A stretch of DNA of 64,000 bases from Synechococcus sp. PCC 7336 (GTDB lineage: Bacteria > Cyanobacteriota > Cyanobacteriia > Thermostichales > PCC-7336): the NCBI RefSeq assembly GCF_000332275.1, contig NZ_CM001776.1, positions 2,031,268-2,095,267 of the forward strand. The letters are read 5' to 3'. The notes below the pieces were generated by a model that searched no databases, had not been told where the DNA came from, and saw only the letters and a list, made by a program, of their open reading frames with translations. The position numbers were made by a program, and so were the translations under genes. Positions 39,930 through 48,985 of the stretch are shown here, in pieces (positions within the stretch are counted from its first letter, which is position 1; the number at the start of each line of letters is the position of its first letter).

Positions 39930-39978
39930 TCAGGTCAACCGCTACCAGAGTCTTCAGATTGTCCCCAAGCCTGAGCAG

Positions 39979-40320
39979 CTACTGTCCCATCTGCTCTAGG
40001 AGATCGAAGCAGGTTCGCAACAATTGACGATTGACCGAGCGATACTTGGTTTGACCTTGCTTGCGAATGGTCAGCAGTCCCGCTTCGATTAAAATTTTGG
40101 AGTGGTGACACAGCAAGGCCAAGCTAATGCCCAGATGATTGGCAACCTCAGTGCTGCTCAGTTCTCCCTCCGACACCAACAGCTCCACGATCTTCAGTCG
40201 CGTCGGATCGGCCAGTGCCGCAAAAAGCTTGGCCCGAGCCTCCGTCGAATCCAGAGAGATCTTCGCTGGCGTATCGGAGAAACAGTCAGATTTAGCGACG
40301 ATATCAGCTTGGGGGACCAT
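39979..40320 (-). CDS. ArsR/SmtB family repressor
   Basis: A 113-residue winged-helix regulator: LFAALADPTRLKIVELLVSEGELSSTEVANHLGI, then the recognition helix ALLCHHSKILIEAGLL and the wing IRKQGQTKYRSV. The classic alpha-3 metal site (CxCxxC) is absent (EGELSS instead). Three cysteines remain (Cys13, Cys71 in the recognition helix, Cys104), so thiol or electrophile sensing is possible. It is divergent from a peroxiredoxin, thioredoxin and Old Yellow Enzyme series, which it probably represses along with itself. Confidence 0.88.
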   Translation of the reverse strand: MVPQADIVAKSDCFSDTPAKISLDSTEARAKLFAALADPTRLKIVELLVSEGELSSTEVANHLGISLALLCHHSKILIEAGLLTIRKQGQTKYRSVNRQLLRTCFDLLEQMGQ

Positions 40321-40622
40321 AGAATGTGTCAGAAATTTACAGGCAAGGCAACAAGCGCTCGGGGTCGTATGCGAGACAATACTGAAGTTCTACCGTAGCA
40401 GTAACAGATTCTGCCATCAAGCCTTCAGCATGGCGGGGCAGCAAGATGATGAAACGATAAGAGCTCGATGATAATAGTTCAATGGTAATAGTTAAACGAT
40501 CGCTTGACTTTTGGCGCCTCTCTTTCTACCATCTTACTTAAAGGATTGTTTAACTACAAAGGTTCCCTTCAGGGGCTGGTGCAATCCGGTTTTTCGCTTC
40601 ACTTACCAGACGGGAGACAACT
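40321..40622. promoter_or_regulatory. Divergent control region of ArsR and the redox genes
   Basis: A plus-strand promoter candidate has TTGACT (40504-40509), 17 bases, TACCAT (40527-40532). It is bracketed by the inverted 8-mer AGTTAAAC (40490-40497) and GTTTAACT (40548-40555). Two direct TAATAGTT boxes (40472-40479, 40486-40493) lie just upstream. These are candidate ArsR operators. Confidence 0.5.
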
Positions 40623-41279
40623 GTGACTTTAACCGAACGCCTTGCCGCTCAGCTAGCGGAGATTCGCGCGCAGCTACCGGCAGAATCGCTGAAAGCGATG
40701 GAACGCGCCACTGCAGATTTGGCGGCTTCTGGCATTATTGAAGCCAGTATCGATGCGGGCGATCGCGCTCCCGATTTCACACTGCCCAACGCCACGGGCG
40801 CAGAGGTTAAGCTGAGCGACCTATTGGCCAAAGGGCCAGTGGTACTGAGCTTTTATCGCGGTCAGTGGTGCCCCTACTGCAACTTAGAACTGCGGGGCCT
40901 GCAGGAAACATTGGCCGAGATCGCGGCAGCGGGAGCAACCTTAGTGGCGGTTTCCCCCCAGACTCCCGATAATTCCCTTTCCACCGTCGAGAAAAATGCA
41001 CTGACTTTCGAAGTGTTGAGTGATGTTGGCAATCGCGTGGCTCGCGAATACGGTCTTGTCTTCTCACTTCCCGAAGAGCTGCGCCCCATTTATGCCAACT
41101 TCGGTATCGACCTGCCCGCCCACAATGGTGACAAAACCTTCGAGTTACCGATTGCGGCCACCTACGTCATTGCCCCCGACGGCACTGTTGCCCATGCCTT
41201 TGTGGAGGCTGATTACACCAAACGTCTGGACCCGACAGACATTGTGGCTGCCCTCAAAGGCTTAGCAGTTGCTGTGTGA
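40623..41279 (+). CDS. Peroxiredoxin-like protein with CPYC centre
   Basis: A 218-residue AhpC/TSA-fold protein starting GTG. A helical N-terminus of about 45 residues precedes the thioredoxin fold: RAPDFTLPNATG, SFYRGQWCPYCNLELRGL with Cys83 and Cys86, VSPQTPDNS, LTFEVLSDVGNRVAREYGL. The CxxC form is typical of a PrxQ-related, thioredoxin-fed peroxidase often called peroxiredoxin-like. It is the first gene downstream of the ArsR-controlled promoter, 86 bases ahead of a thioredoxin that could serve as its reductant. Confidence 0.9.
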   Translation: MTLTERLAAQLAEIRAQLPAESLKAMERATADLAASGIIEASIDAGDRAPDFTLPNATGAEVKLSDLLAKGPVVLSFYRGQWCPYCNLELRGLQETLAEIAAAGATLVAVSPQTPDNSLSTVEKNALTFEVLSDVGNRVAREYGLVFSLPEELRPIYANFGIDLPAHNGDKTFELPIAATYVIAPDGTVAHAFVEADYTKRLDPTDIVAALKGLAVAV

Positions 41280-41365
41280 GGACACTGACAATCGAGACCC
41301 ATTGACAACTGGACGCGGATGACATTGCGATCGGTTCGCGTGCTATATGCCAGGAGGATATACCT

Positions 41366-41719
41366 ATGTCTGTGACTACCACCCTTGTGACGCTCGCGGC
41401 CGACAACTTTGCTGCTGAAGTTTTGGCAAGCCCTATCCCCGTTTTGGTGGACTTTTGGGCTCCTTGGTGCGGTCCCTGTCGGGCGATCGCCCCTGTCTTG
41501 AACGAGTTGGCCGAACAGTTTGAAGGCCAAGTCAAAATTGCCAAGCTGAATGTAGACGAGTATGTCGAGCTGGCTTCTCAGTATCGCATTCGCAGCATTC
41601 CGACAATGCTCGGCTTTCGCGACGGTCGAGTTCTAGAGCGAATCGAAGGTTTGACTCCCAAGCCGCTGCTGAGCGAGAAACTCGCCCAACTGGCAGCAAC
41701 GACAACCATCGTTTCGTAA
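41366..41719 (+). CDS. trxA: Thioredoxin
   Basis: A 117-residue thioredoxin with the active site APWCGPCRA (Cys35, Cys38), LNVDEYVELASQYRIRSIPTM with the cis-Pro, and GFRDGRVLERIEG. It has no signal peptide and is cytosolic. AGGAGG lies about 10 bases before the ATG. Its place between a CxxC peroxiredoxin and an Old Yellow Enzyme, opposite an ArsR regulator, suggests a stress-induced thioredoxin rather than the housekeeping one. The trxA label is generic. Confidence 0.93.
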   Translation: MSVTTTLVTLAADNFAAEVLASPIPVLVDFWAPWCGPCRAIAPVLNELAEQFEGQVKIAKLNVDEYVELASQYRIRSIPTMLGFRDGRVLERIEGLTPKPLLSEKLAQLAATTTIVS

Positions 41720-41821
41720 CCTCGTCCGAATCTCTCCAGATAGATCTCCAGATAGAACAGTTGGCCCGAACCGAGTCTCCTTCGGGCCAGCCTTTCTCTC
41801 GTACTCTTTCAATCTGACATT

Positions 41822-42931
41822 ATGACGACTCCAGATTCCTCTAAATCCCTGCTTTCTACCGTGCAACTCGGTCCTTACCGGCTGCCCAACCGCATTGTGA
41901 TGGCTCCCCTGACCCGCAATCGGGCTGGAGCGGGCAATGCTCCTGGCCAGCTAAATGCGACCTACTACCGCCAGCGGACATCCGCCGGTCTCATCATCAC
42001 TGAAGCAACGCAAATTTCCCCCCAGGGCGTAGGCTACCCCAGCACCCCCGGCATCCACTCTGCCGCACAGGTGGAAGGATGGAAGTTGGTGACCGATACC
42101 GTTCGCCAAGCAGGCGGTCACATTTTCTTGCAATTGTGGCACGTGGGTCGCATTTCCCATCCCTCTTTGCAACCCAACGGTCAATTGCCAGTGGCCCCAT
42201 CAGCGATCGCCCCATCGCAGGGGGAGGCCATGACCTATCAGGGCATGCAGCCGTTTGTCACGCCCCGAGCTTTAGAACTCGATGAAATTCCCGGCATTGT
42301 CGAGGATTACCGGCAGGCAGCCCGGAATGCGATGGCGGCGGGGTTCCACGGCGTTGAAATCCATGCAGCCAATGGCTATCTGCTGGACCAGTTTTTGCGG
42401 GATGGCACCAACCGGCGGACCGATCGCTATGGCGGCCCGTTGGAAAATCGCACGCGCCTGTTGTTGGAAGTCACGCAGGCAGTGACGGAGGTTTGGGGTG
42501 GCGATCGCGTCGGAGTGCGACTCTCGCCGGGGGGCACCTTTAGCGACATGAGCGATTCCAATACCCTCGCAACATTCGATTATGCGGTGGCTGCCTTGAA
42601 TCCATTCGATCTGGCCTATCTGCACATCAAGGAGGCTGATGAAAAGGACTTGAAATATGGTGGCGAGTTCGTTCCTGCTAGCCGCTATCGCACTCATTTC
42701 AATGGCCCGATTGTGACCAATTGCGGCTATAACCGACAAACCGGCAATGAGGCGATCGCCTCGGGTGGCGTGGATTTAGTCGCTTACGGCCAACTGTTTA
42801 TCGCCAACCCCGATTTGCCCAAGCGGTTTGAATTGGGAGCTCCCCTCAACGAACCCGATCCCTCCAGTTTCTATGGGGGCGGGGCTGAAGGCTATATCGA
42901 CTATCCGGCGCTAGAAACCGCCGCCGCTTAG
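41822..42931 (+). CDS. Alkene reductase, Old Yellow Enzyme family
   Basis: A 369-residue FMN-dependent (alpha/beta)8 barrel enzyme related to NemA, reducing activated C=C bonds of electrophiles with NAD(P)H. It shows APLTRNRAG, EATQISPQGVGYPSTPGIHS, FLQLWHVGRISHPS, GFHGVEIHAANGYLLDQFLR, DRYGGPLENR and RVGVRLSPGG. At the C-terminus is VAYGQLFIANPDLPKR. It closes the redox series behind thioredoxin (103-base gap). An electrophile-responsive ArsR-type regulator controlling such a reductase would fit detoxification of reactive carbonyls. Confidence 0.93.
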   Translation: MTTPDSSKSLLSTVQLGPYRLPNRIVMAPLTRNRAGAGNAPGQLNATYYRQRTSAGLIITEATQISPQGVGYPSTPGIHSAAQVEGWKLVTDTVRQAGGHIFLQLWHVGRISHPSLQPNGQLPVAPSAIAPSQGEAMTYQGMQPFVTPRALELDEIPGIVEDYRQAARNAMAAGFHGVEIHAANGYLLDQFLRDGTNRRTDRYGGPLENRTRLLLEVTQAVTEVWGGDRVGVRLSPGGTFSDMSDSNTLATFDYAVAALNPFDLAYLHIKEADEKDLKYGGEFVPASRYRTHFNGPIVTNCGYNRQTGNEAIASGGVDLVAYGQLFIANPDLPKRFELGAPLNEPDPSSFYGGGAEGYIDYPALETAAA

Positions 42932-43120
42932 GGAAAGCGATCTCTGAATGTAACGTGTCTGGGCGGGAGATCTGAATTCCTGGCTCCAGGCACGTTACCG
43001 AGCGAGATATTCGCTTAAGGTTACGAGTAATCGTGTATGGCGTTCCCAGGCAATAGAATAACTGGCCGATTTTTGATTTTGCCATCCCTTTGTGGGAGTG
43101 GAGCTAAAGTCACATTACCC

Positions 43121-43351
43121 TCATTCATAATCGAGATTAAAAATTTTTATACAATCTAGAGGATACTCTTCCTCCTCGGGGTCGTAAGCCTCCACCAAAC
43201 CCATGACAGCTAGGGTATTCCACGCTTCCCGTTCGGTATCCTTCTGGGGAAGCACAGTCACTATCAATTTCGCGTTGGGCTCTAGATTGAGGGGCTCGTC
43301 TAAAAGAATGTGCTTGCCATCGAAATGCGCAGATACAGAGATAGTCTTCAT
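43121..43351 (-). CDS. DUF104/AF2212-like small protein, possible antitoxin
   Basis: A 76-residue protein from ATG 43351, which has AAGG upstream; an extension to 43417 is open but looks non-coding. The start MKTISVSAHFDGKHILLDEP with ANAKLIVTVL-like continuation is the small beta-structure typical of AF2212/PG0164-type antitoxins. The C-terminus is acidic (YDPEEEEYPLD). No toxin gene follows or precedes: the next gene on this strand upstream is the M61 peptidase. It is therefore an orphan here, and function as an antitoxin is only a family-level guess. Confidence 0.6.
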   Translation of the reverse strand: MKTISVSAHFDGKHILLDEPLNLEPNAKLIVTVLPQKDTEREAWNTLAVMGLVEAYDPEEEEYPLDCIKIFNLDYE

Positions 43352-43429
43352 TCCAATCACCTTCAAGCAGCCTTGATGGATGCTGCAATGGTAACAGTGA
43401 AGGACTAGTGAGCCCATTCACCTGGTATC

Positions 43430-45274
43430 TCAGTTGGCAGGAGTCTTAACAGGATCGGGTTCGGGATAACCCCCCAGCCAATCAATACAGCGCTGTCGCT
43501 GTTCGGCAGTCGCTTCAGGCAAAGGCGCGATCGCAAAACTATTGCGCTCTGGCTCGCCTAAGGTGACTTCGACCAGCTTGAGTTCTTCCCGTTGAAACAC
43601 CGCGATCGCCACCCTCTGACCCGGCTGATAATCTTTGAGTCGCTCTGGCAAGGTCTTGGCCGTCACTTTAAACCCGTCGATCGCCAACAGCTCATCCCCC
43701 GCCCAAATACCTGCTTGTTGAGCGGGAGATCCCATCGCAACCTTCTCGATCCGGGTACTATTACCGTTAGCTTTTACAGACATTCCTAGATAGGGGGCAC
43801 TGTCGGGTTTCACCTCTGCCTTCCAACACAGACCGAAGGGGTCGAGGAAGCGATCGAACTCTAACTCGGCGGTGCCTTCGATATAGTTGGCAAAAAAGTC
43901 TGTCAAACTTGTGGTGGCTGCCGACTCGAATGCCTCCCGCAGGTCTGTATCGGTATAGCCTATTTCAAACTGGCCGAACCGCTGCCACAGATCGCGCACC
44001 ACCGTATCGAGACTATTTTTCCCCTGAGATTTGAGGCGAATGGCCAGATCCAGCAGCATTGAAACAATTTCGCCTTTGAGGTAATAAGACACCTGACTGT
44101 TAGAGGTATTCTCTGTGGGGCGATAGAGCTTAATCCAGGTATCGAAGCTGGAATCTATCAGCGACTGCACTTGGCGACCGACGGTTTTTTGCAGCTTGCC
44201 GATGCGATCGCCCATCAATTTGAGGTAGGTCTCGACGGAAATGAGATTGCCCCGCCGCAAAATTAGCGTGTCGTAATAGCTGGTGGTGCCTTCGCAAAAC
44301 CACAAGCAGCGCAGATAGGCTTCTCGACCGTAGTCAAACGTCTCGATCGCCTTGGGACGCAAGCGCTTGACATTCCACAAGTGGAAAAATTCGTGGGCCA
44401 CCAACGACAAAAAGCGATCGTACCGTTCCGGGTTGACAAAGCCAAAGCGAGGATAATTGAGCGTCGTACTGCACTTGTGTTCTAACCCCCCCGCCCCTTC
44501 TGAGGAGAGATGCAGTAAAAACAAGTAGCGGTCGTAGGGAAGGCCGCCAAACAACTCTGCCTCTGTCTCGATAATCTTCTGGGTAGCCGCAACAATCTTG
44601 TCCAGATCTTCATTGCCCTTGCCCCAGACCACAAATCGGTGGGGCTTATCCAGCACTTCAAACTGGGCGGTGCGGTGCAATCCCACCTCCACAGGGCTAT
44701 CGACCAACTCGTCAAAATCCTGGGCCAGAAAAGTTTGGGGCTGACCGGGCTGCGCTGGAGACTCTGGGTTCAGCGGCGGCAACGCTGTGGCGATTTGCCA
44801 ATTGGGCTCGGGCGGGCAAACGGTAAGGGCGATCGCCTCCCGCTCGCGACCGACACAGTAGAGAAAGCTGGCTGCCCCATTGAAGAAGCCGTGGGTGGAA
44901 TCGAGGTGATTGGTCCGCACCGTCAGATCGTGCGCGTAGAGGCGGTAGCATACCCGCGCGCAGTCGGTCTTTGCGGGCAGAATTTCCCAGGTGTTTTTGT
45001 CGAGGCGCGTCCACTCCAGCAGTCGATCTGCGCCGTCGAAAATTGACAGCTCTTGCAGGTGTCGAGCGTATTCCCGCAAGAGGTAAGACCCTGGCGTCCA
45101 AGCGGGAAAGACGAGCTGAAGGGGTCGATCGAGCAGGAGATCTGTCAGCCGCAGCTCGATCTCCAATAGGTGATTGGCGGGCTCGGGCATACGCACCCAG
45201 TAGTGCTGCCGAAGGGGTCGATCGGAGATGGGGGTAGCGCGAACAACTGCACTGTCTTGGGAGGTGAAGGTCAT
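43430..45274 (-). CDS. M61 family metallopeptidase with PDZ domain
   Basis: A 614-residue protein of the glycyl aminopeptidase (M61) family. The N-terminal beta domain ends near residue 190. The catalytic domain has GGLEHKCSTTL and VAHEFFHLWNVKRLRP with the zinc site HEFFH at 294-298. A PDZ domain is at about 495-580 (YLGMSVKANGNSTRIEKVAMGSPA in part, then AGIWAGDELLAIDGF). No signal peptide is visible, so it is probably cytosolic. Length and layout are those of the cyanobacterial members. It is divergent from the 55-residue membrane protein. Confidence 0.93.
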   Translation of the reverse strand: MTFTSQDSAVVRATPISDRPLRQHYWVRMPEPANHLLEIELRLTDLLLDRPLQLVFPAWTPGSYLLREYARHLQELSIFDGADRLLEWTRLDKNTWEILPAKTDCARVCYRLYAHDLTVRTNHLDSTHGFFNGAASFLYCVGREREAIALTVCPPEPNWQIATALPPLNPESPAQPGQPQTFLAQDFDELVDSPVEVGLHRTAQFEVLDKPHRFVVWGKGNEDLDKIVAATQKIIETEAELFGGLPYDRYLFLLHLSSEGAGGLEHKCSTTLNYPRFGFVNPERYDRFLSLVAHEFFHLWNVKRLRPKAIETFDYGREAYLRCLWFCEGTTSYYDTLILRRGNLISVETYLKLMGDRIGKLQKTVGRQVQSLIDSSFDTWIKLYRPTENTSNSQVSYYLKGEIVSMLLDLAIRLKSQGKNSLDTVVRDLWQRFGQFEIGYTDTDLREAFESAATTSLTDFFANYIEGTAELEFDRFLDPFGLCWKAEVKPDSAPYLGMSVKANGNSTRIEKVAMGSPAQQAGIWAGDELLAIDGFKVTAKTLPERLKDYQPGQRVAIAVFQREELKLVEVTLGEPERNSFAIAPLPEATAEQRQRCIDWLGGYPEPDPVKTPAN

Positions 45275-45550
45275 TGAGATAGCGATTGATTGACAGCAAC
45301 GATTTTGAGTGTGGCAGGGCTTTCAGCAAGGCTTGGGGGGAGAAGAACTCGCGATCCTGGACGGTCTCGACCCCTTTAGCTTATGCCATAGGACCAGCAG
45401 TGATGACCCATCCCCGAACTCCGACAAGCCAGCGCTGACAGACTCCTGGGACCGATGCGATCGCGATCGCACCCCAGCAACGATCGCCGTCACCGCGAAC
45501 ACCCCCCACCCCCTTGCATAATGCGGACAAGTTCACAGCAGAGGCCACCC

Positions 45551-45718
45551 ATGAGTCGTTCATTCGCGTTCCTCACCGCAGTCACAGTCGGATTTTTGCT
45601 ATTCGGTACCGCCCTCACCCTGACTCGCGGAACCCAAGAATTCTCCAACCCATTCGACTCGGACAGCAGCGTGCTCTCGCCTGCCGAATGGAAATGGGTG
45701 AGCTGGCAGCTTCAGTAA
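45551..45718 (+). CDS. Small single-span membrane protein, unknown
   Basis: A 55-residue open frame from ATG 45551 (MSRSFAFLTAVTVGF). One hydrophobic segment (about residues 5-24) is followed by a polar tail ending SPAEWKWVSWQLQ. No family recognised. The frame extends 32 codons upstream without a better start. A real gene is plausible because the hydrophobic/polar layout is orderly, but there is no partner or strong ribosome site. Confidence 0.4.
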   Translation: MSRSFAFLTAVTVGFLLFGTALTLTRGTQEFSNPFDSDSSVLSPAEWKWVSWQLQ

Positions 45719-45789
45719 TATCAATTAACTGAAATTGGGCTACAGATGCCATACCGAGTCTATTGAAAAACCGAGTTCGATCGCTAGCT

Positions 45790-45913
45790 GGCCCCCATCC
45801 CCTAACCCCTTCCCCCAAATTTGGGGGAAGGGGAACAAAGCTCTTGCTCCCCTCTCCCAAATTTACGGCTGACGCCACGCTTCGCGAGGGGAGAGGGGCT
45901 GGGGGTGAGGGCC
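45790..45913. repeat. Dispersed cyanobacterial repeat with inverted ends
   Basis: The ends GGCCCCCATCCCCTAACCCC (45790 on) and AGGGGCTGGGGGTGAGGGCC (to 45913) are imperfect inverted copies. Inside are a 20-base palindrome TTCCCCCAAATTTGGGGGAA (45820-45839) and a second half site. This C/G-tract, AAATTT-centred repeat type is familiar from many cyanobacterial genomes. It lies between the 55-residue gene and the glycosyltransferase, with no gene of its own in the 345-base gap. Confidence 0.7.
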
Positions 45914-46063
45914 AGAGCTGTAGCGGCATTAATCAGAAAATGTCTCGGTTTTCAGTGCTGCCGCAACGCCTCAATCTCGCCCGATCGCCATCATTTGAGA
46001 AACAGCACCGCGATCGCCCTCGTGAGATGCTGATAGCGAACCCAAAATATTGCCCGATTGAGA

Positions 46064-47278
46064 ATGCGCATTCTCTTTTTGCACCCCAACTTCCCCGCTC
46101 AATTTCGCCACCTCGCCATGGCCCTGCGCCAAAACCCCGAACACCAAGTGGTGTTCGGCACCACCCAACCGGTGGGCCAACTAAAAGGCGTTACTAAAGT
46201 TCTCTATCGCCCTTCCCGCGAAGTCAGCGCCGAAACCCACCACTACACCCGCAATCTGGAAAGTGCAGTCCTGCAAGGGCAAGCCGTTGCCAGATTGATT
46301 CAAGATCTGGCGAAAAAAGGATTTGTGCCCGATGTGGTTTACGGTCATTCTGGCTGGGGACCCACCCTCTATATCAAAGACCTCTTGCCCAAAACACGAT
46401 TGCTCTGCTATTTCGAGTGGTTTTACCGCGCCCGAGGCACCGACGCTGACTTCGACCCCGACGACCCCCTCGACCTCAATGACATGGCTCGCATTCGCAC
46501 CAAAAATGCCGCCATCTCGATCGATCTGTTGAGCTGCGATGCCGGTCTGTGCCCCACCCAGTGGCAGCGGCAACAATTCCCCTTAGAGCTGCAAGGGAAG
46601 TTAGGGGTGATGCACGACGGCGTCGATACCGCTTATTTCAAACCCGACCCCAAGGCCAAGCTGGTGTTGCCCGACATCGGTCTCGACCTGTCCGAAGCTG
46701 CCGAAATCGTCACCTACGTAGCCCGAGGCATGGAACCCTACCGAGGCTTTCCGCAATTTATCGAGACGGTCCACCTGCTGCTGCAGCGGCGGCCCCATTG
46801 CCACATTGTTATTGTGGGCGAGGATCGCGTGGCCTACGGCAAGCAACGGCAGGATGGCAAGACTTACAAACAGGCGATGTTAGAACAATTCCCCCTCGAT
46901 CCCGAGCGCACTCACTTTACCGATCGCCTGCCCTATTCCGACTACCTCAAGGTGTTGCAAGCCTCAGACGCCCATATTTACCTAACGCGACCGTTTGTGC
47001 TGTCTTGGTCGATGCTAGAGGCCATGTCAGTGGGTTGCCTGTTAGTGGCGTCTGGGACGCCGCCGGTCTTGGAGGTGCTTCAGGATAACGTCAATGGGTT
47101 GCTGGTGGACTTTTTCTCGCCCGAACAGATTGCCGATCGGGTTGAAGAGGCTTTGGACAACCGCGATCGCATGGCCGAGATTCGCAACAATGCCCGCGAA
47201 ACCATTCTGCAAAACTACAACCTCGCGACATTACTACCCCGGCATCTGGAATGGCTGCTGTTGCCCTATGGGGGATAG
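46064..47278 (+). CDS. Glycosyltransferase family 4
   Basis: A 404-residue GT-B glycosyltransferase. ATG 46064 (MRILFLHPNFPAQFRHLA) is preferred to TTG 46058. The N-terminal lobe has the nucleotide-fold opening and VLYRPSREVS. The C-terminal GT4 (Glycos_transf_1) lobe has VTYVARGMEPYRGFPQFIE, HIVIVGEDRVAYG, the TDRLPYSDYLKVLQASDAHIY region, and WSMLEAMSVGCLLVAS with the catalytic-type EAM motif and GLLVDFFSPEQIA. Donor and acceptor sugars are unknown. The gene stands 96 bases before tatC on the same strand. Confidence 0.9.
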   Translation: MRILFLHPNFPAQFRHLAMALRQNPEHQVVFGTTQPVGQLKGVTKVLYRPSREVSAETHHYTRNLESAVLQGQAVARLIQDLAKKGFVPDVVYGHSGWGPTLYIKDLLPKTRLLCYFEWFYRARGTDADFDPDDPLDLNDMARIRTKNAAISIDLLSCDAGLCPTQWQRQQFPLELQGKLGVMHDGVDTAYFKPDPKAKLVLPDIGLDLSEAAEIVTYVARGMEPYRGFPQFIETVHLLLQRRPHCHIVIVGEDRVAYGKQRQDGKTYKQAMLEQFPLDPERTHFTDRLPYSDYLKVLQASDAHIYLTRPFVLSWSMLEAMSVGCLLVASGTPPVLEVLQDNVNGLLVDFFSPEQIADRVEEALDNRDRMAEIRNNARETILQNYNLATLLPRHLEWLLLPYGG

Positions 47279-47374
47279 AGAGGCTCCTGCAGAGGATTGG
47301 CAACGATCGCGTTTTAAGGAGGGAAAGACGCAGGTTAAAATTAGCCAATACTCATCGTCAATCCCCAAATTAGT

Positions 47375-48166
47375 ATGACCATTGCTGCGGAACCACCAGC
47401 GAACTCGCCCGAGCCGGAGCAACCCCAGCCCACGCCACCGCCACCCGATCCCAGCGAGGACTTTCCCGACGAAGTGGAAATGACCCTGTTCCAGCACCTG
47501 GATGAATTGCGCGCCCGCCTATTGGCCAGCGTCATTGCCGTAGTCATCTGCATTGTGGCCTGCTTTACAGTCGTCAAACCCATCGTCGAGATCCTCGAAA
47601 TGCCAGCTCGCGGGGTGACCTTCCTACAATTGGCCCCCGGCGAATACTTTTTTGTCTCCATGAAAGTGGCCGCCTATTCGGGCTTGCTGGTGGCGACTCC
47701 CTTTTTGCTCTATCAGATCGCCCGTTTTGTCCTGCCGGGTTTGAGTGTCGGAGAGCGACGCATCCTCGGGCCGATTGTGCTGGGATCCGGCCTGCTGTTT
47801 GCCGCTGGTTTAGTCTTTGCCCACCAACTCCTGATTCCCGCAGCCCTCAACTTTTTCATTCACTACGGTGAAGGCATCGTCGAGCAGGCCTGGTCGATCG
47901 ATCGCTATTTCGAATTTGTTCTACTCCTGCTCTTCAGCACCGGCTTAGCTTTCCAAGTCCCCATCCTGCAGGGGATTCTAGGGGCGGCTGGTCTCGTCAA
48001 CTCCGGCCAAATGTTCGGAGCTTGGCGCTACGTCATCTTCGGTGCCGTTGTGGCAGGAGCTATCCTGACTCCCTCTACCGATCCGCTCACCCAAAGTTTG
48101 CTAGCAGGTGCCGTGACGTTGCTTTATTTTCTCGGCATTGTCTTGGTTAAACTGATGGGCAAATAG
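47375..48166 (+). CDS. tatC: Sec-independent translocase subunit TatC
   Basis: A 263-residue polytopic protein, the twin-arginine signal receptor of the Tat machine. After a Pro-rich N-terminus, MTLFQHLDELRARLL is the family opening helix, with GEYFFVSMKVAAYSGLLVATPFLLYQIARFV containing the conserved F/E region. The later FVLLLLFSTGLAFQVPI and AGAILTPSTDPLTQSLLAG complete the usual six-helix set. tatA/B are not in the window. A 12-base palindrome GCAGAGCTCTGC (48181-48192) lies just downstream. Confidence 0.95.
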   Translation: MTIAAEPPANSPEPEQPQPTPPPPDPSEDFPDEVEMTLFQHLDELRARLLASVIAVVICIVACFTVVKPIVEILEMPARGVTFLQLAPGEYFFVSMKVAAYSGLLVATPFLLYQIARFVLPGLSVGERRILGPIVLGSGLLFAAGLVFAHQLLIPAALNFFIHYGEGIVEQAWSIDRYFEFVLLLLFSTGLAFQVPILQGILGAAGLVNSGQMFGAWRYVIFGAVVAGAILTPSTDPLTQSLLAGAVTLLYFLGIVLVKLMGK

Positions 48167-48233
48167 AATGGGCAAATTTCGCAGAGCTCTGCTCGCCCTG
48201 CGAGTGGGTTTTGGGCCGAGTAGTTTGACTGAG

Positions 48234-48695
48234 TTACTGAGACGCTTCATCGCGAGGTTTTTCCACGACCTGGTGCCTGACAGGGGTTGCAAGAATGAGG
48301 GATGTCGTGGTGGGACCAAAAGGGCTTAACTTGGCGATCGCCGCTGCCAAATGACCTTTAGAATTGACCGCAGCTTTGATCATGAATGAATGTACCCCCG
48401 TTACGTGATGGCATTCCAACACTTCCGGCATGCTGGCGACCAAGCGTTCCAGGCGGGGGTAATGTTTAGCTTCTGTCTGCAATTGAATAAACACTAATAT
48501 GGGCAGACCGATCTTGTCGAAGTCGAGCTCGGCTCGGTAGCCGAGAATAATGCCGCTGTCTTCCATGCGTCGCACCCTCTCCGCCACTGCGGGTAGAGAG
48601 AGTCCCACCCGTCGTCCCAGTTCGGCAAATGGCAGTCGAGCATTCTCCTGCAGATCGGAGAGTAAGAGCCAACCAATATCGTCAATTAGATTCAA
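48234..48695 (-). CDS. Lrp/AsnC family transcriptional regulator
   Basis: A 153-residue regulator starting TTG 48695, with GAGG six bases upstream. The N-terminal helix-turn-helix reads LLLSDLQENARLPFAELGRRVGLSLPAVAERVRRME. The RAM effector domain has IGLPILVFIQLQTE, MPEVLECHHVTGVHSFMIKA and the closing PTTTSLILATPV. Family members respond to amino acids. Its target is unknown. The next gene (DppB-type permease) is about 290 bases away on the same strand. Confidence 0.92.
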   Translation of the reverse strand: MNLIDDIGWLLLSDLQENARLPFAELGRRVGLSLPAVAERVRRMEDSGIILGYRAELDFDKIGLPILVFIQLQTEAKHYPRLERLVASMPEVLECHHVTGVHSFMIKAAVNSKGHLAAAIAKLSPFGPTTTSLILATPVRHQVVEKPRDEASQ

Positions 48696-48985
48696 GATGC
48701 ACCTCAGTCGCTGTACGCAGGCAACCTCTGCACTGGAGATTTCCAGGCAGTTGCCTCACCCTTAACGGTCTGCCGATCGCCCAGTCCTGAAGAACACACT
48801 CAGACTTTGGAGGCGGCACACCTACCATGGGGGCACTTATGGTTCGGATAAAACCAACCCAGTCAATGTGCTTGACCACACAATCGATTATTGCCCGGGC
48901 ATAATATCTTTAGCAACAAATATAAGCATCTATAGGGTTAATATTTATTCAGCTTAATAATCTAAGGTGTTCTAAGGGTTGAATT

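Noticed and set aside
41200..41280. Riboswitch or structured leader between peroxiredoxin-like and thioredoxin genes
   Set aside because: Only weak, imperfect stems are found; the 86-base gap is adequately explained by a ribosome site and spacing.
43121..43429. A complete toxin-antitoxin pair around the DUF104-like gene
   Set aside because: No adjacent small toxin-like frame (PIN, RelE or HEPN) is present on either side.
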